A DNA stretch of 64,000 nt from Acidobacteriota bacterium (GTDB lineage: Bacteria > Acidobacteriota > UBA6911 > RPQK01 > JAJDTT01), in assembly GCA_028874215.1 (NCBI GenBank), contig JAPPLF010000042.1, positions 144,146 to 208,145 of the forward strand, in the 5' to 3' direction. The notes under the pieces are model-generated. The model was not told the DNA's origin, made no database searches, and was given only the letters and a program-made list of their open reading frames with translations. Every line of letters starts with the position of its first letter. Position 1 is the first letter of the stretch. Positions 52,474 through 60,819 of the stretch are shown one piece after another. A program made the position numbers and the translations under genes.

Positions 52474-52752
52474 TCACCACGCTTCCCGCTTGGCCATTCG
52501 GCGTAGAGTACTAACGACTGAATCCGGTCGACTCACGTTGATTGCCGCGATATCCAATCGACGGGGGGATCCGGTCGCGCGCCAACGTCTGAGGAATCCC
52601 TCCTTTTCCAATTCCTCAAGCCAGGGGTATAGAAGAAGGAGACGTTTGGCGTTGTATGCTTGGGCGCAGGCGAGTATCTGATAGATGTCGGATTGCCCAA
52701 CATCAAGGGTCTCTTTGGATGTAAGTTCCTTCCACTTGGCGACGAAGCGGGA
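52474..52752 (-). pseudogene. Remnant of McrC (5-methylcytosine restriction nuclease subunit), C-terminal part
   Basis: About 93 residues match the end of McrC: AKWKELTSKETLDVGQSDIY, then QILACAQAYNAKRLLLLYPW and further weak sequence to the stop. McrC carries a PD-(D/E)xK nuclease; here the K-W-K of the catalytic D-x-K strand and the following Q-S-D-I-Y-Q helix are kept, but the Asp before it (here Val-Ala-Lys) and everything upstream are missing. The homology ends abruptly near 52745, exactly where a different small gene begins on the other strand. No mcrB gene is present. Clearly non-functional as a nuclease. Confidence 0.7.
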
Positions 52753-52870
52753 CATCCTTGAGATCAAGGCCGAAGTGGCCGAGGAGTTCAAGACTCTCTA
52801 CCGCTGGCTCCGGGTCATGGCTGCCGGCATCGTGACGCTGGTGCTTGCTCTTGGCCAACTCGTTTTCTAG
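52685..52870 (+). CDS. Small coiled-coil membrane protein, fused or truncated at the McrC junction
   Basis: A 61-aa open frame. Its second half, LATKRDILEIKAEVAEEFKT followed by a membrane helix (VMAAGIVTLVLALGQLVF), is the classic layout of short DUF1640-like proteins: a TK-DI-x-E-IK-AE heptad coil then one membrane segment. The first ~18 residues read antisense McrC sequence, so the original start was probably lost or replaced when the two pieces joined near 52740. Whether it is translated is uncertain. It lies between a toxin-antitoxin pair and the SMP-30 gene. Confidence 0.45.
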   Translation: MSDCPTSRVSLDVSSFHLATKRDILEIKAEVAEEFKTLYRWLRVMAAGIVTLVLALGQLVF

Positions 52871-52959
52871 TTTGTGAAACGAAAGAGGGCGCCCTCTCAA
52901 GGAGTGCCCCTGCTTCATCCTCGCGAATGGATGTGCCATGCTGAGGGGGGAGGTTCAAC

Positions 52960-54069
52960 ATGAAGGCAGGCGCCAGCGCGGAATTGACACCAAAACAAGT
53001 TCAGACGGCGAGAACTTCGTCCTACCGATGGGACCGGTGGGGGCGGCGCTCCTTCCTGGCGGCTGCGGCGGCCTCGGTTCCCGTCCTGGGCCGGGAATAT
53101 GGTCCCTCGGCGCAGCCGGTGCGCTATCCGGATCCCGACATCGTGGTGCTGGACCAACGCTTCGCCCGCTACAAATTGGGGAATACCCCCATCCAGCGTC
53201 TTTACACCGGAACCCTTTGGGCGGAGGGGCCCGCCTGGAGCGGGGTGGGGCGCTACCTGGTCTGGAGCGACATTCCCAACAACCGCCAACTGCGCTGGCT
53301 GGACGAGGACGGACACGTGAGCGTCTTCCGGTCCCCCTCGGGCAACAGCAACGGGAACACGTTCGACTACCAGGGACGCCAGATCTCCTGCGAGCACGGC
53401 ACCCGGAGGGTGGTCCGCTACGAGCCGGACGGCACGGCGACGGTGCTGGCCGGCGAGTGGGAAGGGAAGCCGCTCAACGCACCCAACGACGCGGTGGTGC
53501 ATCCGGACGACGGCGCCATCTGGTTCACCGATCCGGGATACGGCAGCCTCATGAACTATGAGGGGCACAAGGGAACGCTCCACATCAAGGAAGCCGTCTA
53601 CCGGATCGATGCCGTGAGCGGCCGGATGGACAAGGTGACCGACGAGATCTTCAAGCCCAACGGGATCTGCTTCTCTCCAGACTACAAGATGCTCTATGTG
53701 GCCGACACCGGCGCCTCCCACTACCCGGAAGCGCCCAAGAACATCAAGGTCTGGGATATCGTCGACGGGAAACGCCTCTCCGGCGGCCGCGAGTTCACCT
53801 CCATGGAGTTGAACGGCAAGGCGGGATTCGCGGACGGGATCCGGGCGGACGTGGACGGCAACATCTGGGCCAGCGCCGGCTGGGTCGGAGACGGCTACGA
53901 CGGAGTCCACATCTTCGCGCCGGACGGAGAACGCATCGGGCAGATCCGCCTCCCCGAGATCTGCGGCAATGTCTGCTTCGGCGGCCGGAAACGGAACCGC
54001 CTCTTCATGACCGCCAGCCAATCCCTCTACGCCGTTTACGTGGAGACCCAGGGCGCCCATATCTCCTGA
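52960..54069 (+). CDS. SMP-30/gluconolactonase-family protein, Tat-type signal
   Basis: A 369-aa protein with a twin-arginine-type N-terminus (WGRRSFLAAAAASVPVLG). The six-bladed propeller shows the metal-site residues of the family: Glu in TLWAEGPAWSGVGRYLVW, Asn in LNAPNDAVVHPDDGAIWFTD, Asn in DEIFKPNGICFSPDYKMLYV and Asp in GFADGIRADVDGNIWASAGW. Family enzymes hydrolyse sugar lactones to aldonic acids. A GGGGGGAGG site precedes ATG 52960. It is followed after 13 bp by the TIM-barrel-like gene, so they are probably one operon. Confidence 0.9.
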   Translation: MKAGASAELTPKQVQTARTSSYRWDRWGRRSFLAAAAASVPVLGREYGPSAQPVRYPDPDIVVLDQRFARYKLGNTPIQRLYTGTLWAEGPAWSGVGRYLVWSDIPNNRQLRWLDEDGHVSVFRSPSGNSNGNTFDYQGRQISCEHGTRRVVRYEPDGTATVLAGEWEGKPLNAPNDAVVHPDDGAIWFTDPGYGSLMNYEGHKGTLHIKEAVYRIDAVSGRMDKVTDEIFKPNGICFSPDYKMLYVADTGASHYPEAPKNIKVWDIVDGKRLSGGREFTSMELNGKAGFADGIRADVDGNIWASAGWVGDGYDGVHIFAPDGERIGQIRLPEICGNVCFGGRKRNRLFMTASQSLYAVYVETQGAHIS

Positions 54070-54082
54070 CGGCCGGGACTCA

Positions 54083-55951
54083 ATGCCCACGGTTCGGGTC
54101 GACCGGGAGCCGCCTTTCAAGCTCTCCATGACGGTGGACTTCTTCGGCGACGGGGGCCGGGGCCTCTACACGCCCCGCACCCTGGACCTGATGATGCGGG
54201 AGGCCCGCCGCCTGGGCGTCAGCCGGGTTTACTGGCAGTACCTGGGAGACCTGGAGCAGCACCGGTACGGCGCCGGGACCAACATGCTTCGCACCCCCTG
54301 GGCGAAGTACGGACCCCGCACGTTGGCGGCCGTCGGCGAGCCGCTGGAAGCCGCCGTGGGGGCGGCTCACCGGCGCGGGCTGGAGATCTTCGGTGTCCTG
54401 AAGCCCTACCACACCGGGATGTCGGCCACCTTTCCCGAAGGCTCTCCCGAATCGGATCCCGACACCCCCATGAGCCGGATCGGGGGCAGCCTCCAGTGCT
54501 TCAACCCCTTCATGGAGCGGTTTCCCCACACCCGGATTCAACGCCGTCCCCTCAAGGGTCCACCGGACCTTCAGTCCCTTCCCATCCGCCAGATCCGCCT
54601 GATCAAGCGGGACGATTCCCCCACCCGGATCCGGGCCCGGCATCTGGAGATCTGGAGCAGTCCGGACAACTACCGCTACCGGCGCCGGCGGATGGGCTTC
54701 CGGCTCGAAGAGACGGTGGAGCCCTGCTTCCAAAAAATTCGAGACTATTACGGGCAAACAGTTTCTGAGAAAGGAGATCCTGTCCGGGTTCTCAATCTCA
54801 CCGGCCTCGATCTTCGAGATCGCTATCTGGTGTTGGCCACAAACTTCAAAGCTGGACCCGCCGACTTCGAGAACACGGCTCTGGGAATGATCCAGGTCTT
54901 CGGTCCGGATCGCGAACCTCTGCCCATCGTGGTGGCCACCGGCGACGCCACCTGGGTTCGGCCGCGCGACTTTCGGACTTACGGTCTGGAGTTCGACTCG
55001 GGTTACGGCACCCGCCGGTTCCATCTGGATGGCGTTCGCAGACCGGGCGCCGAAGGGACGACGCCGGAAGGATCGCAGACCAGTTCCTGGCATGAACACC
55101 GCGCCGAGCTGGGCCGGGGGGCCGGAGGCGGTTTCATTGCATTCGCCCGGGGCAAGAACGAATATCTTCCGGCCGCGCCGTGCGAGTTCCATCCCGAGGT
55201 GCAGCGACTCTGGAACTGGCGGGTCAACCGCATGTTGGAGAAGGGGGTCGACGGCGTGGTGCTCCGGGTGTCGGCCCATGGAACCCTCACCGACGAGCCC
55301 TATGAGTACGGGTTCAACCCGCCCGTAGTGGAGGCCTACCGTAAACGCTACGGTGTCGACATCAGGCGCGAAGACTTCGATCCGGACCTCCTGGGCGCTC
55401 TCCGCGGCGAGGCCTACACCCGATTCGTCCGCGACGCCAGCGCCATGACCCGGAGAGCCGGCAAGCTCTTCCAGGTGCAGGTCCACACCGAGGCCTTCCG
55501 CCCCGATCCCGTCTTCGGTCAGCTCATGGGTTTCCCGGCCAACGTCCACTTCGCCTGGCGTCAGTGGCTGGAAGAAGGACTCGCCGACGCCGTGACCCTG
55601 AGATCCAGTTGGTACGAGGCCGCGGAGGATCCGTTGGACGGAACTCCCGCCCGGAGGAGCAAGCTGACAAACATCCTGGCCGACCCGGTGGTCTCCGAGG
55701 TCCTGGGGGTGACGGATCGTCTGGCCCTGCCGGTCTACCTGAACCGGTACGTGGCCCGGGCCATCCCCATCGAGGAGTATGTCGGCGACATGGAGCGGAC
55801 CTGGCGGGACCGCCGCTTCGCCGGCTTCGATCTCTACGAGTTCTTCCACCTGGCCCGTGCCACGCCCGACGGTGCGCGGCTGGTCCCGGTCCTGGATCGA
55901 ATGCGCCACATCCGGCGGAAGGCCAGGGAACTGGGTCTGGTGGAGAATTGA
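54083..55951 (+). CDS. TIM-barrel glycosidase-like protein of unknown specificity
   Basis: A 622-aa protein without signal peptide. Pattern of a glycoside-hydrolase-like barrel in two parts split by a beta-rich insert: LGVSRVYWQYLGDLE and AHRRGLEIFGVLKPYHTG near the start, an insert of about 150 residues (PVRVLNLTGLDLRDRYLVLA, GYGTRRFHLDGVRR), then barrel again (RMLEKGVDGVVLRVSAHGTL, AWRQWLEEGLADAVTLRSSW). Candidate acidic residues occur at strand ends (WQYLGD, DEPYEYG) but no family signature is certain. The cytoplasmic location and coupling to the SMP-30 gene suggest action on an imported oligosaccharide or glycoside. Confidence 0.75.
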   Translation: MPTVRVDREPPFKLSMTVDFFGDGGRGLYTPRTLDLMMREARRLGVSRVYWQYLGDLEQHRYGAGTNMLRTPWAKYGPRTLAAVGEPLEAAVGAAHRRGLEIFGVLKPYHTGMSATFPEGSPESDPDTPMSRIGGSLQCFNPFMERFPHTRIQRRPLKGPPDLQSLPIRQIRLIKRDDSPTRIRARHLEIWSSPDNYRYRRRRMGFRLEETVEPCFQKIRDYYGQTVSEKGDPVRVLNLTGLDLRDRYLVLATNFKAGPADFENTALGMIQVFGPDREPLPIVVATGDATWVRPRDFRTYGLEFDSGYGTRRFHLDGVRRPGAEGTTPEGSQTSSWHEHRAELGRGAGGGFIAFARGKNEYLPAAPCEFHPEVQRLWNWRVNRMLEKGVDGVVLRVSAHGTLTDEPYEYGFNPPVVEAYRKRYGVDIRREDFDPDLLGALRGEAYTRFVRDASAMTRRAGKLFQVQVHTEAFRPDPVFGQLMGFPANVHFAWRQWLEEGLADAVTLRSSWYEAAEDPLDGTPARRSKLTNILADPVVSEVLGVTDRLALPVYLNRYVARAIPIEEYVGDMERTWRDRRFAGFDLYEFFHLARATPDGARLVPVLDRMRHIRRKARELGLVEN

Positions 55952-55976
55952 GGCTGGCGGACCGGAGCGCTCCGGC

Positions 55977-56855
55977 TCAGAGGGAGCGGACGTCCGCCGA
56001 GTCCCTCAGTCCATCGCCGATGAAATTGACGGCCAGCACGGTCAGCGCGATGGCGGCCCCGGGCGCCATCCAGAGCCAGGGCATGCCGGCCAGGACCGTG
56101 GGTGATTGGGCCTCGTTGAGCATCCCGCCCCAACTCGGCGTGGGAGGGGGAACTCCCAGGCCCAGAAAGCTGAGGGCCGCCTCCAGCAGGATGGCGTTGG
56201 CGAAGCCGAAAGTGGCGATGACGCTCAGTGGGCCCACGGTGTTGGGCAGGATGTGCCGCAGGATGACGCGGGCGTGGCCGTTGCCCAGGGAGCGGGCCGC
56301 CACGATGAACTCCTTCTCCCGGAGCACCAGGACCTCTCCCCGCACGACCCGGCAGGTGCTGGACCAGCCCAGCAGCCCGATGACCAGGGTGACCGAAGCG
56401 AGACTGGGACCCAGGAGGGACACGAACAGCATCACCATGAGCAGGACCGGGATGCTCATCATGACTTCGGTGGCCCTCATGACGGCCTGATCGACGGGAC
56501 CGCCCGAATATCCCGCCAGCGCTCCCAACAGCGAACCGATCAGCGTGGAGAGGGCGACCGCCAGGATTCCCACGGTCAGCGAGGTGCGGCTGCCGTGGAT
56601 CACGCGGCTCCAGACGTCCCTTCCGATCAGATCCGTTCCCAGCCAATGGACCGAGTCGGGCGCCTGGTTGAGATGCTCGAGTTCCGTGTGGAAGGGGTCA
56701 TGCCGGCCCACCCAGGGAGCCAGAAGGGCGGCCAGGATGATGACTCCCAGGAATATCGCACCGCCGCAGGCGAGCCGGTGGCGGAGGAATCGCGCCCAGG
56801 GGCCGGGACCCCGGCGGGTTCTCGCCGGTCTCTGTTCGTCTCGGGTCAGATCCAT
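55977..56855 (-). CDS. ABC peptide transporter permease (DppC/OppC-like)
   Basis: A 292-aa inner-membrane protein. Typical OppC opening after a short cytoplasmic tail (RFLRHRLACGGAIFLGVIIL, WLGTDLIGRDVWSRVIHGSR) and the EAA loop EFIVAARSLGNGHARVILRH that contacts the ATPase; last segment LTVLAVNFIGDGLRDSADVR. Start at ATG 56855, overlapping the DppB-like gene by 10 bp. An open frame reaching 57680 is only antisense-free noise and is rejected. It forms the membrane pore with the DppB-like protein. Confidence 0.92.
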   Translation of the reverse strand: MDLTRDEQRPARTRRGPGPWARFLRHRLACGGAIFLGVIILAALLAPWVGRHDPFHTELEHLNQAPDSVHWLGTDLIGRDVWSRVIHGSRTSLTVGILAVALSTLIGSLLGALAGYSGGPVDQAVMRATEVMMSIPVLLMVMLFVSLLGPSLASVTLVIGLLGWSSTCRVVRGEVLVLREKEFIVAARSLGNGHARVILRHILPNTVGPLSVIATFGFANAILLEAALSFLGLGVPPPTPSWGGMLNEAQSPTVLAGMPWLWMAPGAAIALTVLAVNFIGDGLRDSADVRSL

Positions 56856-57829
56856 GTCTTCTGCTTCTGAGTGAGACGGACTCTCGGGTCGGCGACGGCG
56901 TAGGCGATGTCGGCCGCGAGAGTGCTGATCAGGACTCCGATCCCCACCACCAGGACCACACCCATGAGCATGGAGGGGTCGCGGTCCGCAGCCGCCCGGA
57001 CGGCCATGAATCCCATCCCCGGCCAGGCGAAGACCTGTTCCGTGATCACCGCTCCCACCACCAATTCCGGCAGCAGGAATCCCAGGACGCTGATGATGGG
57101 GATGAGGGCGTTCCTCAGGACGTGCCGCAGGAAGACGACCCGCCGGGACAATCCCTTGCCGCGGGCCGTGGTCACGTGGTCCTCGCGCAGGACCTCCAGC
57201 AGGCTGCTCCTGGTGTGGCGCATCAGCAATGCCGCGTTCCGCAGTCCCAGGACCGTGGCCGGCAGCACCAGGTGCCGCAATTGATCGGCCAGGTTGGGGA
57301 TGGCGCCCAGGGTCGCCATCCCTCCCGTCGGAAGCAGCCGCAGATGGACACCGAACAGGTAGATGGCCAGCAGGCCCAGAAAAAAGGTCGGGGTCGAGAT
57401 CAGGAGCATGGTGAGGGAACTGAGGGCGTAGTCCAGCCGCGAGTGTTGCTTGAGCGCGGCCAGCGCGCCGAATGGAACTCCCAGGACGATACCGAACAGC
57501 AGGGCCGCCCCCATGAGTTTCAGGCTGACGGGTAGACGGGTCCGAAGCTCGTCGCCCACCGACCGGCGGGTCGCCACCGAGTAACCCAGATCCCCTTGGA
57601 CCAGGCCCGACAGCCACCTGACGTATTGGACGGGAATCGGTTGATCCAGACCCAGCTCGCGGCGGCGCTCCTCGATCCATTCCGGCGACTGCTGGGCCAG
57701 GATGCTGGGATCGATCCGGGCCAGAATCGGGTCTCCGGGAGCGAGGGCCAGGGCGGCGAAGGCGACGAAGGTGATCCCCAACAGGACCGGGATCGCGATG
57801 AGCAGGCGGCGGAGCAGGTAACGGCCCAT
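56846..57829 (-). CDS. ABC peptide transporter permease (DppB/OppB-like)
   Basis: A 327-aa inner-membrane protein with six helices. Signatures: GRYLLRRLLIAIPVLLGITF, LGLDQPIPVQYVRWLSGLVQ followed by GDLGYSV, the EAA loop DHVTTARGKGLSRRVVFLRH, and PELVVGAVITEQVFAWPGMG. Imports oligopeptides or similar compounds with a binding protein and two ATPases. It lies 10 bp after the binding-protein gene and overlaps the DppC-like gene, so all are one transcript. No dppD/dppF ATPase gene lies in this window. Confidence 0.93.
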   Translation of the reverse strand: MGRYLLRRLLIAIPVLLGITFVAFAALALAPGDPILARIDPSILAQQSPEWIEERRRELGLDQPIPVQYVRWLSGLVQGDLGYSVATRRSVGDELRTRLPVSLKLMGAALLFGIVLGVPFGALAALKQHSRLDYALSSLTMLLISTPTFFLGLLAIYLFGVHLRLLPTGGMATLGAIPNLADQLRHLVLPATVLGLRNAALLMRHTRSSLLEVLREDHVTTARGKGLSRRVVFLRHVLRNALIPIISVLGFLLPELVVGAVITEQVFAWPGMGFMAVRAAADRDPSMLMGVVLVVGIGVLISTLAADIAYAVADPRVRLTQKQKTWI

Positions 57830-57839
57830 GGATGGTCCG

Positions 57840-59459
57840 CTAAGGATTCAGGGCCCAGGTCTCGACGTTGCCGAATGTCCGGCGTGCGTCGCGGTGCAGA
57901 GCGAAGCCTCCCCCCAGCCGCCGGTGACGCGCGTGGACCTCGTCGGGCGCCCAGAGAGGCATGATGGGCAGATCCCGGTTCAGCAGGCGGGCGGCCTGGA
58001 AGTAGATCTCGCGCCGCCGGTCCGGGTCCACGGTAGCCGTCGCTTCCTCGAAGTAACGATCCAGGTCGCAATTGGTATAGCCGTACTGCCAGTCGTGCCG
58101 TTGGCAGTTGAAGTAGGTGGAGGTCACCTGAGGCCCAAGGCCGTAGGCGCCGCCGTGGGAGCCGGACATCTCGTAGGTGTCCCGCTGCTCGTAGCGGCGG
58201 GCGATGTACGCCGTCGACTCCATGGCATGCAACTCCAACCTCAGGCCCAGGGCTCTCAACTGCTGCCCGATGATGGGATAGATCTGAGCCGCGCTGGGAT
58301 AGGTCTGGTCGTAGATGAGGCGAAGGGGCGTCGCCGTGTCGAAGCCCGATGCCCTCAGCAATCTCTTTGCCCTTTCCAGGTCATACTCGTAGGGGTCCAG
58401 TCTCGCGTCAGGCTCCATGCCCAGCGGGATCCCCTCCATGGGTTTGGCCCGGCCCCGGAAGAGGGTCCGGGCGACGAGCTTCCGGTCGATGGCGCAGTAG
58501 ATGGCCTGGCGCAAGCGCCGGTCCTGAACCACGGGGCGGTCCAGGGGAAATCCTACCGAGATCATGCCGATGCCGGGACGGGTCGTCGTCTCCAGATGGG
58601 ACAGTTCCGCCAACCGGTCGTAGTCCAGCAACTGAAGCCGCATTCCCAGGTCCAGCTCGCCGCTCTCCAATTGCGCCACCGTCACCTCGGGCCGGAGACG
58701 CTTCATGTAGACCTTGCGGATGGAAGGAGCCCCCCGGAAGTAGTCCGGGTTCGACTCCAACTCCACGTAGAGATCGGTCAGGTATTTCACGAAACGAAAG
58801 GGGCCGGTGCCCACTGGACGAGTGGTGGTGAAGGAAGCCGACTGCACGGCGTCCGGCTCGATTCCCGCCAGGAGGTGAGCCGGCATGATCACCATGGACG
58901 GTTCGGCTAGCTTCTGCAGGAACGTGACGTCGGGTCCCCGAAGCGTGATTCGGACCGTGAAGTCGTCGAGTGCCTCCAGACCCTCGAGCCGGTCGGAGTT
59001 TCCGTCCTCGTAGGATTCCGCGCCGGCGATCGCCCCGGCGTACTTGACGTACCGGTAGGGCTCCAGGAGCTGACGGCTGAAGCTGAACACCACGTCCCGG
59101 GCCGTGAAGGGCTCGCCGTCGTGCCAGTGGACGTTTTGCCGCAAGCGGAACGTGAAGATGCGGGCGTCGGGCGAAACCTCCCAACTCTCGGCCAGGTCGG
59201 GAAGTATGGTCGCCAGATTCGGACCGAGCCGCACCAGTTTGTTGAAGACGAGAAAGAAAATGACGGCCTGACTGAAGGTTTCGTATCCGGACGGGTGCCA
59301 CATGGGCGTCAGATCCCCCTGCCACGCGAAACGGAGGCTCTCGGAACGGTCGGCGGCGGTGTCGGGAACAACACTCGGGTCGATCCCGGGGGCGCACGAC
59401 GAGGTCCACGCCAGCAGAACGACCAGCTTGGCCACCAGGAGGCTGCGGTTACGAATCAT
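57840..59459 (-). CDS. ABC transporter substrate-binding lipoprotein, family 5 (DppA/OppA-like)
   Basis: A 539-aa lipoprotein. Signal and lipobox-like end (AKLVVLLAWTSSCAPG), then the SBP_bac_5 fold: LPDLAESWEVSPDARIFTFR, LRQNVHWHDGEPFTARDVVF, VGTGPFRFVKYLTDLYVELE, DRRLRQAIYCAIDRKLVART. Binds the peptide-like substrate at the outer face and delivers it to the DppBC-like permease. Length is normal. Its start overlaps the end of the upstream oxidoreductase gene by 11 bp. Confidence 0.93.
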   Translation of the reverse strand: MIRNRSLLVAKLVVLLAWTSSCAPGIDPSVVPDTAADRSESLRFAWQGDLTPMWHPSGYETFSQAVIFFLVFNKLVRLGPNLATILPDLAESWEVSPDARIFTFRLRQNVHWHDGEPFTARDVVFSFSRQLLEPYRYVKYAGAIAGAESYEDGNSDRLEGLEALDDFTVRITLRGPDVTFLQKLAEPSMVIMPAHLLAGIEPDAVQSASFTTTRPVGTGPFRFVKYLTDLYVELESNPDYFRGAPSIRKVYMKRLRPEVTVAQLESGELDLGMRLQLLDYDRLAELSHLETTTRPGIGMISVGFPLDRPVVQDRRLRQAIYCAIDRKLVARTLFRGRAKPMEGIPLGMEPDARLDPYEYDLERAKRLLRASGFDTATPLRLIYDQTYPSAAQIYPIIGQQLRALGLRLELHAMESTAYIARRYEQRDTYEMSGSHGGAYGLGPQVTSTYFNCQRHDWQYGYTNCDLDRYFEEATATVDPDRRREIYFQAARLLNRDLPIMPLWAPDEVHARHRRLGGGFALHRDARRTFGNVETWALNP

Positions 59460-60591
59460 CGGCGGGCGGAGAGCCGTCCTTTGCGGTGGCGCGGTAGAAG
59501 GTGGTGCCGTCGGGCTTTTGCCACTGGAACGGCGGGCTCGTCTCTCGATCCTGAAGGGGCAATTGGAGTTTGACGTTGCCTCTCCGGGAGGATTCGTGGG
59601 TCGCCAGGATCAGCTCCAGGGCATTCCGGGCCGTGATTCCGTTGGAGAGGGGCTCGCGCCTTGTTTCCACCGCCTCCAGCAGGTCTTCCAGCAGGTAAAC
59701 CATGGGCGCGGTATGGTGCATCATCTGAGGGAAGGGGTGTTCCAGGAGCTCCCGGAACACGCTCCCGGAGTTGGTCTTCCGGAGGCGGACTTCGGTGGTC
59801 CCGATGCTGAGTACGCCCTTGGTGCCGTTCACCTCCACCCGGTAGCCGGCATGACTGTCCCTGCCGTTGAAGAACGCCCGAATCCCATTCGGATACACGG
59901 CATAGAGGCTGCCGCCCAGATCCCGTCCCCGCTGCGTGGGAATGGCCACCATGGATATTTCGGGATCTTCCGAGTGTCCCACGACCCACACCGGCGGTTT
60001 GTCTCCAGCCAGGCAGTTCACCAGGTCGAACCAGTGGGTTCCCGACAGGAATAGACGGCCGGGCCAGGTGGCGACGATGCTGAGGACCTGCCCGATTCCC
60101 CCCTCGTCCAGGAGGCGGCGGGAACGGAGGATCAGAGGGTCGCCTCTGCGGGTGTGGTTGACGGCCAGGCTGGTGCCGCTCTCACGGCAGGACGCGATCA
60201 TCCGGTCGGCCAGCGCCAGCGTGGTGGTGAAGGGTTTCTCGCAGAAAATGCCCTTCACGCCGTTGCCGGCGCAGTCGACGACCTGGGAAGCGTGGAAATC
60301 CGGAGGGCTGGCGATGGCGACGATCTCGGGACGCTCGGCCTCGAGCATCTCGCGGTGGTCCGAATAGAGGGCATCGACCCCCCATCGTTTCCCGAAGTCC
60401 TCCAAACGTTCCCCGTCCGGATCCGCACCCGCCACCAACCGGGTGCGCGGATGAGTCTTCAGGATCTCCGCGTGTCCGAAAGGAAGCAGGATTCGGCCCG
60501 GCGCGTCCTGGAGCTCGTCCATGCAGTAGCTGCCCATGGAGCCGCAACCGATGAGGGCGGCCGAGTAGATCTTCCCGGGGTCGTGCACCAT
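59449..60591 (-). CDS. Gfo/Idh/MocA-family NAD(P)-dependent oxidoreductase
   Basis: A 380-aa cytoplasmic enzyme. N-terminal Rossmann domain with SAALIGCGSMGSY, and the signature lysine strand GVKGIFCEKPFTTTLALADR. The active-site His-type motif is within FLSGTHWFDLVNCLAGDKPP. Family members oxidise or reduce sugars, inositols or amino sugars with NAD(P). No signal peptide. It is the first gene of the transporter operon (overlap of 11 bp with the binding-protein gene), so it probably acts on the imported compound. GGGAG lies about 10 nt before ATG 60591. Confidence 0.92.
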   Translation of the reverse strand: MVHDPGKIYSAALIGCGSMGSYCMDELQDAPGRILLPFGHAEILKTHPRTRLVAGADPDGERLEDFGKRWGVDALYSDHREMLEAERPEIVAIASPPDFHASQVVDCAGNGVKGIFCEKPFTTTLALADRMIASCRESGTSLAVNHTRRGDPLILRSRRLLDEGGIGQVLSIVATWPGRLFLSGTHWFDLVNCLAGDKPPVWVVGHSEDPEISMVAIPTQRGRDLGGSLYAVYPNGIRAFFNGRDSHAGYRVEVNGTKGVLSIGTTEVRLRKTNSGSVFRELLEHPFPQMMHHTAPMVYLLEDLLEAVETRREPLSNGITARNALELILATHESSRRGNVKLQLPLQDRETSPPFQWQKPDGTTFYRATAKDGSPPADDS

Positions 60592-60719
60592 GTTCGTCAG
60601 GCTCCCGAATTCAGAGGAGAAGAGTCCGTCTCAGGGCGACTCATCATATTGGATCGAGGACGGGCGCGCGAGTCCCCATGCCAGGCCTCGAAGCCATGGG
60701 GTGTGGTCAACCAGGACTG

Positions 60720-60748
60720 TTGACCGGGCCCCGGTGGTTGGATATCTT
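60720..60748 (+). promoter_or_regulatory. Sigma-70-type promoter for the aminotransferase gene
   Basis: TTGACC at 60720-60725, a 17-bp spacer and TATCTT at 60743-60748. The leader would be about 65 nt and ends in an AT-rich stretch with an AGGAGA ribosome site before TTG 60820. Same -35 hexamer as the promoter at 24124. Confidence 0.5.
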
Positions 60749-60819
60749 TCGCTTCAATACCGGCGCGAAGTCTTACTTGAAGTCATTGGAAAAGATCAGG
60801 CAACTTAGGAGATAGTAAA

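Noticed and set aside
56856-57680. N-terminal extension of the DppC-like frame
   Set aside because: It reads the DppB-like gene in another frame, with Gly/Pro/Arg-rich nonsense; ATG 56855 gives a normal OppC length.
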